A DNA stretch of 64,000 bases from Tsukamurella sp. PLM1 (GTDB lineage: Bacteria; Actinomycetota; Actinomycetes; Mycobacteriales; Mycobacteriaceae), in contig NZ_AP025688.1 in the NCBI RefSeq assembly GCF_023168325.1, positions 496,001-560,000 on the forward strand, given 5' to 3'. Of the stretch, positions 37,727 through 46,564 are shown one piece after another (position 1 is the stretch's first letter; every line of letters starts with the position of its first letter). Made by a program: the position numbers and the translations under genes. Below the pieces are notes generated by a model. That model was not told the origin of the DNA. It saw nothing but the letters and a program-made list of their open reading frames with translations, and did not search any database.

Positions 37727-38131
37727 CTACTGCGCGGCGCCCGGTCCACCCGGCGCGTCCGGGCCGTTCGGATCGTGCGGGCCGTGATCGGCTCGCGGGC
37801 AGCCATCGGGGTTGAGCGGGCCGTCGTCGAAGGGCCAGCCCTTGCGCTCGAGGCGCTCGCGGACACGGGTGATGTCCTTCTCAAGCGGCATCTCGTGGGT
37901 GCGGCCGCTGATGGCGACGCCGGCGTCGACGCGGGTGATGGGCTCGATCCCTTCGGGCGAGAGGTGCGCGTCGTCGATCAGCTCGCGCGTGACCTGCCGG
38001 AGCTCCTCCTTGGTGAGCTGTCGGTCGAGTAGCGCGAGGAGCGGCTGGTAATCGGTGCTGGGCACGCCGTCGGGATATCCGGCGCGCAGCCAATCGACGA
38101 TCCTGGCCAGGAAACCCGGGTTCGAACTCAT
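37727..38131 (-). CDS. DUF3349 protein (paralogue 1)
   Basis: A small soluble helical protein of 134 residues. The DUF3349 core is FLARIVDWLRAGYPDGVPSTDYQPLLALLDRQLT, resembling Rv0543c, plus a Pro/Gly/Asp-rich C-terminal tail absent from the second copy. Function is unknown. It lies 9 bp upstream of menE on the same strand and may share its transcript. ATG 38131 has a GAGG-containing ribosome-binding site. Confidence 0.8.
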   Translation of the reverse strand: MSSNPGFLARIVDWLRAGYPDGVPSTDYQPLLALLDRQLTKEELRQVTRELIDDAHLSPEGIEPITRVDAGVAISGRTHEMPLEKDITRVRERLERKGWPFDDGPLNPDGCPRADHGPHDPNGPDAPGGPGAAQ

Positions 38132-38206
38132 TGAAGACCCCACCTCCGGTGCGAGGGTGCCCTGCGGGCGCGGTTGTGCCGTAGATACGGATGCCGATAC
38201 GGGAAC

Positions 38207-38238
38207 GGCCCCCTATCTGGACTCCAGAATAGGGGGCC
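38207..38238. terminator. Strong hairpin between the two DUF3349 genes
   Basis: GGCCCCCTAT (38207-38216) pairs with ATAGGGGGCC (38229-38238), extended inward by CTGG/CCAG with one bulged A. It sits about 40 bp after the second DUF3349 gene on the minus strand and upstream of the first, so it probably terminates the pit-side operon. Confidence 0.75.
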
Positions 38239-38279
38239 GCCCGCAGCTCGGCAGAGCGCGACAGCGAAGGGAACGTGCT

Positions 38280-38591
38280 TCAGCCGGCGAATCCGGTGAG
38301 CGGCCAGCCGCCCGCGGCCAGCTTCGCCGCGACCTGGTGGAGCTCATCGGCGCTGGGCTCGACCTGAGTGATCTTGGTGATCGCGGCCTCGATCTCCTCG
38401 CGGTGCACCTCGTCGGGACGGGCGGCGAGGATCCGGCCGATCACCGCATCGACCTCGGTCTCGGTGAGCGAGCGCTTGAGCAGCGCGAGCAGCGGGAAGT
38501 AATCCTTCGGCGGGACGCCCTCGGGGTAGCCGGCGCGCAGCCAGTCGAGGACCTGCGTAAGGACGTTGTCCTGGGTGTTCTCGGTGGTCAT
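38280..38591 (-). CDS. DUF3349 protein (paralogue 2)
   Basis: A 103-residue protein closely related to the gene at 37727: VLDWLRAGYPEGVPPKDYFPLLALLKRSLTETEVD aligns with almost every position of the first copy. It is a tandem duplicate separated by a strong terminator. Function is unknown. It follows the small membrane protein and pit genes at 10-12 bp spacing, suggesting one transcript from pit. Confidence 0.82.
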   Translation of the reverse strand: MTTENTQDNVLTQVLDWLRAGYPEGVPPKDYFPLLALLKRSLTETEVDAVIGRILAARPDEVHREEIEAAITKITQVEPSADELHQVAAKLAAGGWPLTGFAG

Positions 38592-38601
38592 GCGTCCGCC
38601 C

Positions 38602-38901
38602 CTACTTCTTCTGGAACCACGGGTAGATGTTCTCGAACGTGAGCTCGTACTTGAAGCCCGACGCGACGATCATCGCGACGCCGAGGACCACGGCGACGAT
38701 CACGATCAGGAACGCGACGGCGGCGAGCACGTTGCCCAGCGGGTTGGGCTTGTGGACGGTGCCGTCCTCCCGTTCGTGGCCGTTGCCGACGGCGAGGCCG
38801 CGGACGCCGATCGCGAACAGGGCGGGCAGGCCGGCACCGAGGATCAGGCCCACGAGCAGGACCTTCCACACCGCGTCGAGGGCGAGAGAGATGGTGTTCA
38901 T
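38602..38901 (-). CDS. Small two-TM membrane protein (Rv0544c-like)
   Basis: A 99-residue protein with TM helices at about residues 12-32 and 57-80, separated by a charged loop (NGHEREDGTVHKPNP), and a C-terminal aromatic tail ending FQKK. It occupies the place of Rv0544c next to pitA in M. tuberculosis. Function is unknown; a role linked to phosphate transport is suggested only by gene order. It lies 12 bp after pit. Confidence 0.75.
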   Translation of the reverse strand: MNTISLALDAVWKVLLVGLILGAGLPALFAIGVRGLAVGNGHEREDGTVHKPNPLGNVLAAVAFLIVIVAVVLGVAMIVASGFKYELTFENIYPWFQKK

Positions 38902-38913
38902 GCGTGTGTCCCC

Positions 38914-40160
38914 TTAAACCTTGGCCTCGGCGGGCGCGATCGAGTTGCTCGCGTCGTCCCACTCGGCGTTGACGTTGTTGGAGTCGACCTTCTGCTGCTG
39001 CGCGCGCCAGTACATGTAGCCGGACAGGGCGCACAGGAGCGCGAACGCGACGATCGGACCCGCCAGCGTCGGGATGCCGTTGGCGATGTAGTAAGTGATC
39101 GCACCCACGATCGCGGCGGCGGGGAGGGTGATGACCCAGGCGGCGACCATGCGCAGCGCGACGCCCCAGCGGACCGTGGCGCCCGGCTTGCCGACGCCGG
39201 AACCGAGGATCGAGCCGGTGGCGACGTGCGTGGTGGACAGCGCGAAGCCGAGGTGGCTCGAGGTCAGGATGATCGTGGCCGACGACGCCTCGGCCGCCAT
39301 GCCCTGGGGCGAGCTGATCTCGATCAGGCCCTTGCCGAGGGTGCGGATGATGCGCCAGCCGCCGAGGAAGGTGCCGAGCGCGATCGCGGCCGCGGCCGAG
39401 AACTTCACCCACAGCGGGACGCCGTGCGTGTCGTCCCAGAACAGGAGGCTCCCGCTGCTGTCGGGGTTGCCCTGGCTGTAGCCGATGAGCGCGAGGGTGA
39501 TGACACCCATGGTCTTCTGCGCGTCGTTGGTGCCGTGCGCCAGCGAGACGAGCGAGGCGGTGCCGATCTGGCCCCAGCGGAAGCCCTCCTCGGTGAAGCG
39601 CTCGGCGACACCCGCGACGACCTTGAACACGAGGAACGTGCCGACCGCGGCGACGATGCCGGCGACCACGGGGGCGAACAGCGCGGGGAGCACGACCTTG
39701 CCGATGACACCGTCGAGCTTGCTGGTGCCGTTCCAGACCACGCCGCTCACGCCCAGCGCGGCGATGGCGGCGCCGATCATGCCTCCGAACAGCGCGTGCG
39801 AGCTGGAGCTGGGCAGGCCCAGCAACCAGGTCAGCAGGTTCCAGATGATGCCGCCGACGAGGCCGGAGAGCACGATGATCAGCAGCGCGCGGCCGCCGTT
39901 CGCGATGAGCTCCTCCTTGGGGGAGCCGTCCTTGTTCTGGATCTTGATCACCGCGTTGGTCACGGTGAGCGCGACCTCCACGGACAGGAAGGCGCCGACC
40001 AGGTTCAGGATCGCCGACAGGCTCACGGCCGTCTTCGGCTTCAGAGCGCCGGTCGCGATGGACGTGGCCATCGCGTTTCCGTGTCGTGGAAGCCGTTGGT
40101 GAAGTCGAAGGCGAGTGCCGTCACGATCACCAACAGCAGGATGATCAGTTCGCTGTTCAT
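38914..40160 (-). CDS. pit: Low-affinity inorganic phosphate transporter (frameshifted)
   Basis: PiT-family metal-phosphate/H+ symporter with about ten TM helices. The first signature FDFTNGFHDTGNAMATSIATG spans a one-base loss near 40079 (GG where GGG is expected on the coding strand). The second repeat reads VSLAHGTNDAQKTMGVITL. The corrected length of 415 residues matches PitA (417). ATG 40160 is divergent from the BTAD-FHA regulator gene, and PHO-box-like repeats lie in the 151-bp gap, suggesting phosphate control. Confidence 0.92.
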
Positions 40161-40233
40161 GAGGGAAATTCTGCGGGCAGATCATCGAATCACCAAACCG
40201 GTGAGATGCGTCCAACATCCTTCTGACCTGCAG

Positions 40234-40276
40234 GTTCGTATTTGGAAGAGGATAGTTCATCCAAAGTTCATTCAGT
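40234..40276. promoter_or_regulatory. PHO-box-like direct repeats between pit and the BTAD-FHA regulator
   Basis: GTTCATCCAAA (40255-40265) is followed immediately by GTTCATTCAGT (40266-40276), an 11-bp direct repeat. A weaker unit, GTTCGTATTTG, is at 40234-40244. This fits the actinobacterial PhoP box (GTTCA-rich 11-bp direct repeats). The site ends 35 bp before the regulator start and about 75-95 bp before pit, so it could control either or both. Confidence 0.6.
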
Positions 40277-40311
40277 CGGGTCTCAGATGCGGCTCAGTTA
40301 GTATTTGCGAC

Positions 40312-41449
40312 ATGACGTCGTTGGACATCCGGGTGCTGGGCCAGGTCTCGCTCTCCGTGGACGGTGCCCCGAACGAAGTGTCGGGCGTCAAGCCGCGTTC
40401 CGTGCTCGCGCTGCTGGTGATGAATCGCGGCCGCGCCGTCACCGTCGATTCGCTGAGCGAGCAGGTCTGGGACGGCAACCCTCCCGCGTCCGCACGCGCC
40501 AGCCTGCAGGTCTTCGTCAGCGGGCTGCGCAAGGCGCTCCGTGGCCCGGGTGCCGGATCGGGCCTCGACGCGCTGCTGGTGACGTCCGGATCGACGTACC
40601 GCCTCGACCTCGAGCCGGACCAGTCGGACGTGGGCCGCTTCGACGCCGCGCGTCGGCGGGGCGCCGAACTCGCGGCCGCCGGCCGCTACGACCAGGCGTC
40701 GCTGATGTTCGCGTCGGCGCTGTCGGAGTTCCGCGGCGACGCGGTGGCGGATCTGCGCGGACTGCAGTTCGCCGACAACTTCGCGGTGGGGATGGCCGAG
40801 GAGCGGGCCGCGGTGCAGTCCGCGATGTACGACGCCGAGATCGCGGCCGGGCGCGCCGCGTCGGTGATCGGGGAGCTGCGCCGGCTGGTGTCGGAGCACC
40901 CCCTGCAGGAGCCGCTGTGGGGCCAGCTCATCACGGCGCTGTACGTCACGGGGCGCCAGGCCGACGCGCTCGAGGCGGCGCGGGAGCTCCGTCGGACCCT
41001 GGCCGATGAGCTGGGCGCCGACCCGACCCTGCGCTCGTGGAGCTGGAGGGGAAGGTACTGCGGCAGGAGCAGCTCGCGTTCGCGGCCGCGCGTCCCGCCG
41101 CACAGCCCGGCGACGGCCGGGCGTTCGAGAAGACCGAGACCGATGTCACCATCGACGGGGCCGGCCCCGCGGCAGCCTGACCGCCGCCGACGGCACCGAG
41201 TACCCGGTGCACGGCGAGGTGCGGCTCGGTCGCCTGCCCGACAACGACATCAGCATCGACGACACGAAGGTCTCCCGCGAGCACGCCGTGATCACCGGCT
41301 CCGTGAGCGGCTTCGCCGTACGCGACCTGCAGTCGTCCAACGGGACCTACGTGGGGGAGCGCCGCGTCTCCGGCCAGCTTCCTCTGTCCGACGGTGACGA
41401 GCTCACCCTGGGGCGCACGACCTTCCGGTTCCGGATGGTCGAGGAGTAG
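40312..41449 (+). CDS. BTAD-FHA transcriptional regulator, EmbR-like (two frameshifts)
   Basis: SARP-type regulator. An N-terminal winged HTH (residues ~5-95: IRVLGQVSLSVDG, RSVLALLVMNRG, LQVFVSGLRKAL) is followed by a helical bacterial transcriptional activation domain (~100-245, ending ARELRRTLADELGADP) and a C-terminal FHA domain (VRLGRLPDNDISIDDTKVSREHAVI, SSNGTYVGE). Two missing C residues (41027-41029 and 41165-41168) must be restored to join the parts; the corrected length is about 379 residues. The same architecture is seen in EmbR, whose FHA domain binds Ser/Thr-kinase phosphosites. It is divergent from pit across PHO-box-like repeats. Confidence 0.85.
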
Positions 41450-41577
41450 CCCGGCGCGCTGCGCCGCTGCGGGTCGCCGCGCGCGACCGATGAAGGGATG
41501 TGTCGTCTCGCGGAAGCCATGCGGGCGGCGCATACCTCGATATACGCAGGTTGGAGTGTGTTCTCTCGGGACGGGTC

Positions 41578-41592
41578 ATGCGTGAAACGCAT
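41578..41592. promoter_or_regulatory. Small palindrome before the VOC protein gene
   Basis: ATGCGTGAAACGCAT, two perfect 6-bp arms around GAA, lies 18 bp before the GTG start of the VOC-family gene. It may be an operator or a short leader hairpin. The rest of the 160-bp gap shows nothing clear. Confidence 0.35.
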
Positions 41593-41609
41593 GGGTCTAT
41601 GGTGAGCGG

Positions 41610-41954
41610 GTGATCAACGGGGCGCACGTCATCCACTACTCGGCCGACGCGGACGCCGACCGCGCGTTCCTCCGGGACGTCCTCGGCGTCGAGGGAGTGG
41701 ACGCCGGTGGCGGCTGGCTGATCCTGCCGCTGCCCGCCTCGGAGGTCGCGGTCCACCCCACCGACGGTGCGCCGAAGCAGGAGCTCTACTTCATGTGCGA
41801 CGACGTCGAGGCCGAGGTGGCGGAGCTGCGGGCCAAGGGCCTCGAGACGGCGCCGGTCACCGATCAGGGCTGGGGCCTGCTCACCTCGCTGACCCTGCCG
41901 GGAGGCGGCACCGTCGGGCTGTACCAGCCGCGGCATCGGCGCGCGCACGGCTGA
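41610..41954 (+). CDS. Glyoxalase/bleomycin-resistance (VOC) family protein
   Basis: A 114-residue single VOC domain: GAHVIHYSADADADRAFLRDVLG at the N-terminus (first metal-ligand His near residue 7), ELYFMCDDVEAEVAELRAKG in the middle, and LPGGGTVGLYQPRH at the end. Such proteins dimerise to form metalloenzyme active sites or drug-binding clefts. The substrate cannot be told. Start is GTG 41610. Confidence 0.85.
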   Translation: MINGAHVIHYSADADADRAFLRDVLGVEGVDAGGGWLILPLPASEVAVHPTDGAPKQELYFMCDDVEAEVAELRAKGLETAPVTDQGWGLLTSLTLPGGGTVGLYQPRHRRAHG

Positions 41955-41973
41955 GCCAGCCGGTGGGGCGGCG

Positions 41974-42435
41974 TTACGCCGCGTCGATCGCCGCGACGGT
42001 GGCGGCCAGGACCCGCCACCGTCGATGCCGGTGCCGGAACATCGCACGCACGAACAGGCCCGTGAACAGGCCGCTCACGCCGTCCTCGATCTCGATCGCG
42101 TCGGTGTACCGGCAGCGGTCCGGTCCGAGGGGCTCGAACGTGAGGCGGTGGTTCCACACGCGCACCGGGCCGCCCCGCTCGTTGGTGTAGATCTCGAGGT
42201 CATCGAGCCGCCGCACCGTGATCTCGTGCGTCCAACTCGGGAGGATGCCCCACCAGCGCACGCGCCCACGCGCGGAGAAGCCGGCCTCGACGGGGACGCC
42301 CGCGGGCGGTGCGCCGGACATGTCGAACGACAGCACGGGCGCGAGGACGAACAGCATCACCTCGGGCGTCGCCGCCATCGTCCGGGCGCGGGCGGCGGGC
42401 AGAGGCAGCTCGGTGGTGATGGAAATGATTCCCAT
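41974..42435 (-). CDS. SRPBCC (polyketide cyclase-like) family protein
   Basis: A 153-residue protein with START/SRPBCC-type features: an N-terminal beta strand (ISITTELPLPAARARTMAA), GRVRWWGILPSWTHEITVRRLDD, then RVWNHRLTFEPLGPDRCRYTDAIEIEDG and a long C-terminal helix (LFVRAMFRHRHRRWRVLA). It probably binds a hydrophobic ligand; the role is unknown. ATG 42435 was chosen because upstream in-frame residues are not family-like. Confidence 0.7.
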   Translation of the reverse strand: MGIISITTELPLPAARARTMAATPEVMLFVLAPVLSFDMSGAPPAGVPVEAGFSARGRVRWWGILPSWTHEITVRRLDDLEIYTNERGGPVRVWNHRLTFEPLGPDRCRYTDAIEIEDGVSGLFTGLFVRAMFRHRHRRWRVLAATVAAIDAA

Positions 42436-42475
42436 ATCTGCGACGCTACCCGGCCCGGAGGAGCGCTGCTCGGCG

Positions 42476-42895
42476 TCAGTCCGGCAGGGCCGCGCGCAGG
42501 AGGGAGGCGGCACCGTCGGACCTGCGGGGCCTGCGGCGGAGGAACCGGCCCAGCACGGCGCGCTTGTCGCCTGCGAACCGCGGGATCACGTGCAGGTGAA
42601 CGTGATCGACGGTCTGGAACGCGGCGCGGCCGTCGTTGACGACGAGGTTCACCCCGTCGGCCGCGAGCGCGCCGTCGCGCGCGGCCCGAGCCAGACGGTG
42701 CCCGAGCGCGAACATCGCCGTGCCGTCCCCGGCGGGGAGGTCGGCCAGGCGCGCCGCGTGCCGCTTCGCGGCCACGAGGGTGTGGCCCTCGCTCACGGGG
42801 CGGACGTCGAGGAAGGCGATCGCCTCGTCGGTCTCGGCGACGATCGCCGCGGGCGCCTCACCCGCGACGATCGCGCAGAACGCGCACTGCGCCAC
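42476..42895 (-). CDS. HIT-family nucleotide hydrolase/transferase
   Basis: A 139-residue histidine-triad protein. The N-terminal CAFCAIVAGEAPAAIV has the Zn-type CxxC, the middle is FLDVRPVSEGHTLVAAKRH, and the catalytic triad is HVHLHVIPRF near residue 97. HIT proteins hydrolyse AMP conjugates or dinucleoside polyphosphates. The start is GTG 42895, just 6 bp downstream of the menB stop on the same strand, so it may be co-transcribed with menB. Confidence 0.9.
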   Translation of the reverse strand: MAQCAFCAIVAGEAPAAIVAETDEAIAFLDVRPVSEGHTLVAAKRHAARLADLPAGDGTAMFALGHRLARAARDGALAADGVNLVVNDGRAAFQTVDHVHLHVIPRFAGDKRAVLGRFLRRRPRRSDGAASLLRAALPD

Positions 42896-42901
42896 GGTGA
42901 C

Positions 42902-43828
42902 TCAGTAGTAGTAGGGGAACGGGGACCAGTCGGGGGCGCGCTTCTCCAGGAAGGAGTCGCGGCCCTCGACGGCCTCGTCGGTCATGTACGCCAGGCGGGT
43001 GGCCTCGCCCGCGAACAGCTGCTGTCCGACGAGCCCGTCGTCGGGAAGGTTGAAGGCGTACTTGAGCATCCGCTGCGCCTGCGGGCTCTTGCCGAGGATC
43101 TTCGCGGTCCACTCGAGCGCGACGTTCTCCAACTCGTCGTGGTCGACGACGCGGTTCACGGCGCCCATGTGGTGCATCTCCTCGGCGCTGTAGGTCTCGC
43201 CCAGGAAGAAGATCTCACGCGCGAACTTGTTGCCCACCTGCTTGGCCAGGTACGCGCTGCCGTAGCCCGCGTCGAACGAGCCGACGTCCGCGTCGGTCTG
43301 CTTGAACCGCGCGTGCTCGCGGCTCGCGAGCGTCAGGTCGCACGTCACGTGCAGCGAGTGCCCGCCGCCCGCGGCCCAGCCGTTGACCAGCGCGATCACG
43401 ACCTTCGGCATGAACCGGATGAGGCGCTGCACCTCGAGGATGTGCAGGCGGCCACCCTCGGCCTTCACGCGTGCCTCGTCGACGCCGTCGGCGGTCGCGC
43501 CCTCGACGTCCGAGTCGTGGCTCGTCGCGTACTGGTAGCCGGAGCGCCCGCGGATGCGCTGGTCTCCGCCCGAGCAGAACGCCCACACCCCGTCCTTCGG
43601 GGCGGGGCCGTTGCCGGTGAGCAGCACCGCGCCCACGTCGGCGGAGCATCGCGCGTGGTCCAGCGCACGGTACAGCTCGTCGACGGTGTGCGGCCGGAAC
43701 GCGTTGCGCACCTCCGGCCGGTCGAACGCCACGCGGACGGTGCCCTGCGTGATGTGCCGGTGGTACGTGATGTCGGTCAGGTCCCCGAACCCGGGGACCG
43801 GCTGCCACAGCTCGGGGTTGAAAGTCAC
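42902..43828 (-). CDS. menB: 1,4-dihydroxy-2-naphthoyl-CoA synthase
   Basis: Crotonase-fold enzyme closing the naphthoquinone ring of OSB-CoA. The 308-residue sequence includes ITYHRHITQGTVRVAFDRPEVRNAFRP, the oxyanion hole in VWAFCSGGDQRIRGRSGY, ALVNGWAAGGGHSLHVTCDL and DADVGSFDAGYGSAYLA, which carry the catalytic Asp/Tyr region. The C-terminal SPFPYYY is typical. The GTG start at 43828 is 24 bp from the divergent menC start, so one bidirectional promoter region serves both. Confidence 0.95.
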   Translation of the reverse strand: MTFNPELWQPVPGFGDLTDITYHRHITQGTVRVAFDRPEVRNAFRPHTVDELYRALDHARCSADVGAVLLTGNGPAPKDGVWAFCSGGDQRIRGRSGYQYATSHDSDVEGATADGVDEARVKAEGGRLHILEVQRLIRFMPKVVIALVNGWAAGGGHSLHVTCDLTLASREHARFKQTDADVGSFDAGYGSAYLAKQVGNKFAREIFFLGETYSAEEMHHMGAVNRVVDHDELENVALEWTAKILGKSPQAQRMLKYAFNLPDDGLVGQQLFAGEATRLAYMTDEAVEGRDSFLEKRAPDWSPFPYYY

Positions 43829-43852
43829 GCAGTCGACTCTACTGTTGGGGTC

Positions 43853-44830
43853 GTGGTGGACGTCGACGAACTGGTGGCCGCGGCGCGGGTGGTGCGGCTG
43901 CCGATGCGGGTGCGGTTCCGCGGGATCACGGCCCGGGAGGCGGTGGTCTTCGAGGGACCGCACGGCTGGGGTGAGTTCGGCGCCTTCCCCGAGTACGACG
44001 ACGCGGAGGCCGCGCAGTGGCTGCGCGCCGGCGTCGAGGCCGCCTACGAGGGACTGCCCGAGCCGCTGCGCACCGTCGTCGCGGTCAACGCGACCGTGCC
44101 CGCTGTCGACGCCGCGCAGGTGCCCGAGGTGCTCGCTCGGTTTCCCGGTTGCCGCACCGTGAAGGTGAAGGTGGCCGAATCCGGGCAGGGCCTGGACGAC
44201 GACGTCGCTCGGGTCGCCGCGGTCCGCGGCGCGCTGCCGGGCGCGATCATCCGCGTCGATGCGAACGGCGGCTGGTCGGTCGACCAGGCGTACGGGGCGC
44301 TCTCACGGCTGCTGTCCGACGGTCCACTGGACTACGCGGAGCAGCCGTGCCGCACCGTCGAGGAACTGGCGGAACTGCGCCGCCGGCTGGACGGTGCGTG
44401 CGACGTGGCCGCCGACGAATCCATCCGGCGCGCAGGCGATCCGATGCGGGTCGCCGAGCTCGGCGCCGCGGACGTGGCCGTGGTGAAAGTGGCTCCGCTG
44501 GGCGGGGTGCGGGCGGTCCTGGACGTCGCTGCGGCGCTGAAAGACGCTGCGGGCGTCCGGGTCACCGTCTCGTCGGCGCTCGACACCGCGGTCGGGCTGT
44601 CGGCGGGCATCGTCGCCGCGGCGTGCATCGAGGACGGCAACGCCGCCGGGCTGGGCACAGGCGGCTTCTTCACCGCGGACCTCGGTGCGCACCCGCTCGT
44701 CGACGGCGCGCTGCGGGTGCGCACCCTCGCGCCGACCGCGGCGCGGATCGCCGCGGTGGAGGTGACGGGGGAGCGCCGGGACTGGTGGCTGGACCGGCTG
44801 CGCCGCTGCCACGCTCTGCTGGCGCCGTAA
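43853..44830 (+). CDS. menC: o-Succinylbenzoate synthase
   Basis: Enolase-superfamily enzyme dehydrating SHCHC to OSB. The 325-residue protein has catalytic lysines in VKVKVAESG and VAVVKVAPLGG, and metal-binding acids in IIRVDANGGW, DYAEQPC and DVAADESIR, in the expected order. Start is GTG 43853 or 43856. It is divergent from menB. The size matches Rv0553. No FAD-dependent or regulatory additions are seen. Confidence 0.94.
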   Translation: MVDVDELVAAARVVRLPMRVRFRGITAREAVVFEGPHGWGEFGAFPEYDDAEAAQWLRAGVEAAYEGLPEPLRTVVAVNATVPAVDAAQVPEVLARFPGCRTVKVKVAESGQGLDDDVARVAAVRGALPGAIIRVDANGGWSVDQAYGALSRLLSDGPLDYAEQPCRTVEELAELRRRLDGACDVAADESIRRAGDPMRVAELGAADVAVVKVAPLGGVRAVLDVAAALKDAAGVRVTVSSALDTAVGLSAGIVAAACIEDGNAAGLGTGGFFTADLGAHPLVDGALRVRTLAPTAARIAAVEVTGERRDWWLDRLRRCHALLAP

Positions 44831-44833
44831 CGG

Positions 44834-45295
44834 CTACTTCCAGGGCGCGTGGGCCCAGCCGAGCAGGCGGTGCGGGCGCGGGTTCGGGGCGTCGATGACC
44901 TGGATCTGGCTGCCGTCGCCGTAGCCGCGCCGCAGGCCCTGCACGCCGCCGCTGAGGTACGTGCCGTCCCCGAGCGAGATGTCCACGTGGTACCCGTAGT
45001 CACTCTGGGTGAACACGAGCGCGCCGCGTGGGGCCGGGAGCTCGGCGTGCCCCAATCCCTTCGCCTCGAGGGCCTCGTAGAACGAGCGGGCGTGGTCGCG
45101 CGGGATTCCGGTGGCGGTCGTCTTTCCGTAGGCGAAGTCGACGAAGTCCTCGCAGCCGTACTCGCCGAAGGTGTCGGTGCCGACGAGCGTCATGCCGCGG
45201 GCGATCGCCTTCTCGACGTCGGCCGCCTGCGCCGGCGGCGCGCCGATCAGTGCGAGCAGTACCGCGGTCAGGACGGCCACCAAGGTGCGACTCAT
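44834..45295 (-). CDS. Secreted NlpC/P60-like (CHAP-type) cysteine hydrolase
   Basis: A 153-residue exported protein with signal peptide residues 1-24 (LVAVLTAVLLALIGAPPAQAA). The likely catalytic Cys is in FGEYGCEDFVDFAYG and the His in YGYHVDISLGDGTYLSGG, spaced as in NlpC/P60-like peptidoglycan or amide hydrolases. A C-terminal LLGWAHAPW follows. The substrate is unknown. It is convergent with menC (3-bp gap). The 117-bp upstream region holds no obvious operator. Confidence 0.65.
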   Translation of the reverse strand: MSRTLVAVLTAVLLALIGAPPAQAADVEKAIARGMTLVGTDTFGEYGCEDFVDFAYGKTTATGIPRDHARSFYEALEAKGLGHAELPAPRGALVFTQSDYGYHVDISLGDGTYLSGGVQGLRRGYGDGSQIQVIDAPNPRPHRLLGWAHAPWK

Positions 45296-45412
45296 TGTTC
45301 CTTTGTAGCGCTACTGGATCACGCCGACCCGCAGGTTGCGATCGAATCCGGTTCGTGTCCCCCGCGAAGTAGCGCGGAAAACATGTCGGATGCGCCGTCT
45401 AGGGTCACGTAC

Positions 45413-45880
45413 ATGGAGAATCTGATGACGGAGCTGGGCGCTGCGCTCGCGGACCAGGCCGGGCGCAAGTCGAAGCTCGAGACGCTCTGGTCGCGCATCG
45501 CGCCCGAGGATCACGCGGGCCGCTGCATCGCGGCGCACTACATCGCGGATGCGCAGGACGATCTGGATGCCGAGGTGGAATGGGACGAGGTGGCCCTCGC
45601 CGAGTCCGCGCACGTCAGCGACGCCGAGCTGCAGGCCGTGCACGAGTCGCTGTCGGTGGCCGGATTCATGCCCTCGCTGCACCTGAACCTGGCCGACGGG
45701 TACCGCCGCCAGGGGCGCTTCGCCGAAGCCGCGGATCGTCTCCAGACCAGCCGCGAGTTCGACTTCGTGCTGGACTCGGCGATCGACCCCGCCTACGCCT
45801 CCGGGATCCGGGACGCGCAGGACCGCTTGGCGGACCGTATCGCCGCGGCGGACTCGTCGGCGGATCCGCTTCCGTCCTGA
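45413..45880 (+). CDS. Conserved hypothetical cytosolic protein
   Basis: No family is recognised. The 155-residue protein is acidic and mostly helical, with a TPR-like stretch (MPSLHLNLADGYRRQGRFAEAADRLQ) near residues 85-112 and an N-terminal HYIADAQDDLDAEVEWDEVAL. There is no signal or TM segment. ATG 45413 has TAGGGT as a possible -10 about 10-15 bp upstream, so it may be leaderless or nearly so. Similar short proteins appear alone in actinobacterial genomes; function is unknown. Confidence 0.6.
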   Translation: MENLMTELGAALADQAGRKSKLETLWSRIAPEDHAGRCIAAHYIADAQDDLDAEVEWDEVALAESAHVSDAELQAVHESLSVAGFMPSLHLNLADGYRRQGRFAEAADRLQTSREFDFVLDSAIDPAYASGIRDAQDRLADRIAAADSSADPLPS

Positions 45881-45902
45881 GTCGCCCGACGGTGCCGCCG
45901 CG

Positions 45903-46535
45903 TCACTCCGGGAGGTCGTCGCGCAGCGCCCGGGCGGTGTCCTCGTCGCCCTGCGCGAACAGTGCGCCGATGAGCATCGTGCGGAGCGCCCTCGTCTTGG
46001 TTCCGATGTCGGCGGAATCGGGCAGCGCGGATTCGATCATGGTGAACCCGTTGACCAGGGCGACCACGCCGCGCGCCAGTTCGGGGTCGGCGTCGACGCC
46101 GGCCAGTGCTGCGGCCGCCGTCGCGAGCCGGTCCGCCGCGGCCACATACTCCGCGACCACCGGCCGCGCGGACTCCTCGCGCGCCGCGCGCAGGTACGCC
46201 TCGACCAGCGCGAGCGAGTCCGGTCGGCGGACCTGCGACGACGCGGCGAACGCGGCGATCACCTGGTCGGGTGTGGCATCGCCGGTGTCGAGCAGGCCGG
46301 CGAGCACGCCGAGTCGCTCGAACTCCTCGGCCACCAGGGTGCGCATCGCCTCCTGGGTCAGTTCGTCGATCGACGAGTAGAAGTAGCCGATGGACGTGGT
46401 CGGCAGCCCGGCCCGCGCGGTGACCGCGCGGTGCGTCACCGACGAGTAGCCGGATTCGCCGACGATCGCGACCGCCGCGTCGATCAGTGCGCGCTTGCGT
46501 TCCAGCGTGCTGCGCCGGTGCTTCCGCTCCTCCAC
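45903..46535 (-). CDS. TetR-family regulator divergent from an amidase
   Basis: A 210-residue TetR protein with an HTH at about residues 30-55 (SVTHRAVTARAGLPTTSIGYFYSSIDEL) and a helical effector domain. The GTG start at 46535 is 110 bp from the divergent amidase ATG. The gap contains CTGTACAG (46565-46572) and GTTTGTACAAAC (46607-46618), two TGTACA-centred palindromes likely bound by this protein. It probably represses the amidase and itself until a substrate-derived ligand appears. Confidence 0.88.
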   Translation of the reverse strand: MEERKHRRSTLERKRALIDAAVAIVGESGYSSVTHRAVTARAGLPTTSIGYFYSSIDELTQEAMRTLVAEEFERLGVLAGLLDTGDATPDQVIAAFAASSQVRRPDSLALVEAYLRAAREESARPVVAEYVAAADRLATAAAALAGVDADPELARGVVALVNGFTMIESALPDSADIGTKTRALRTMLIGALFAQGDEDTARALRDDLPE

Positions 46536-46564
46536 GCCTGCAGAGTCTAGGCCGCGACGAAAAT

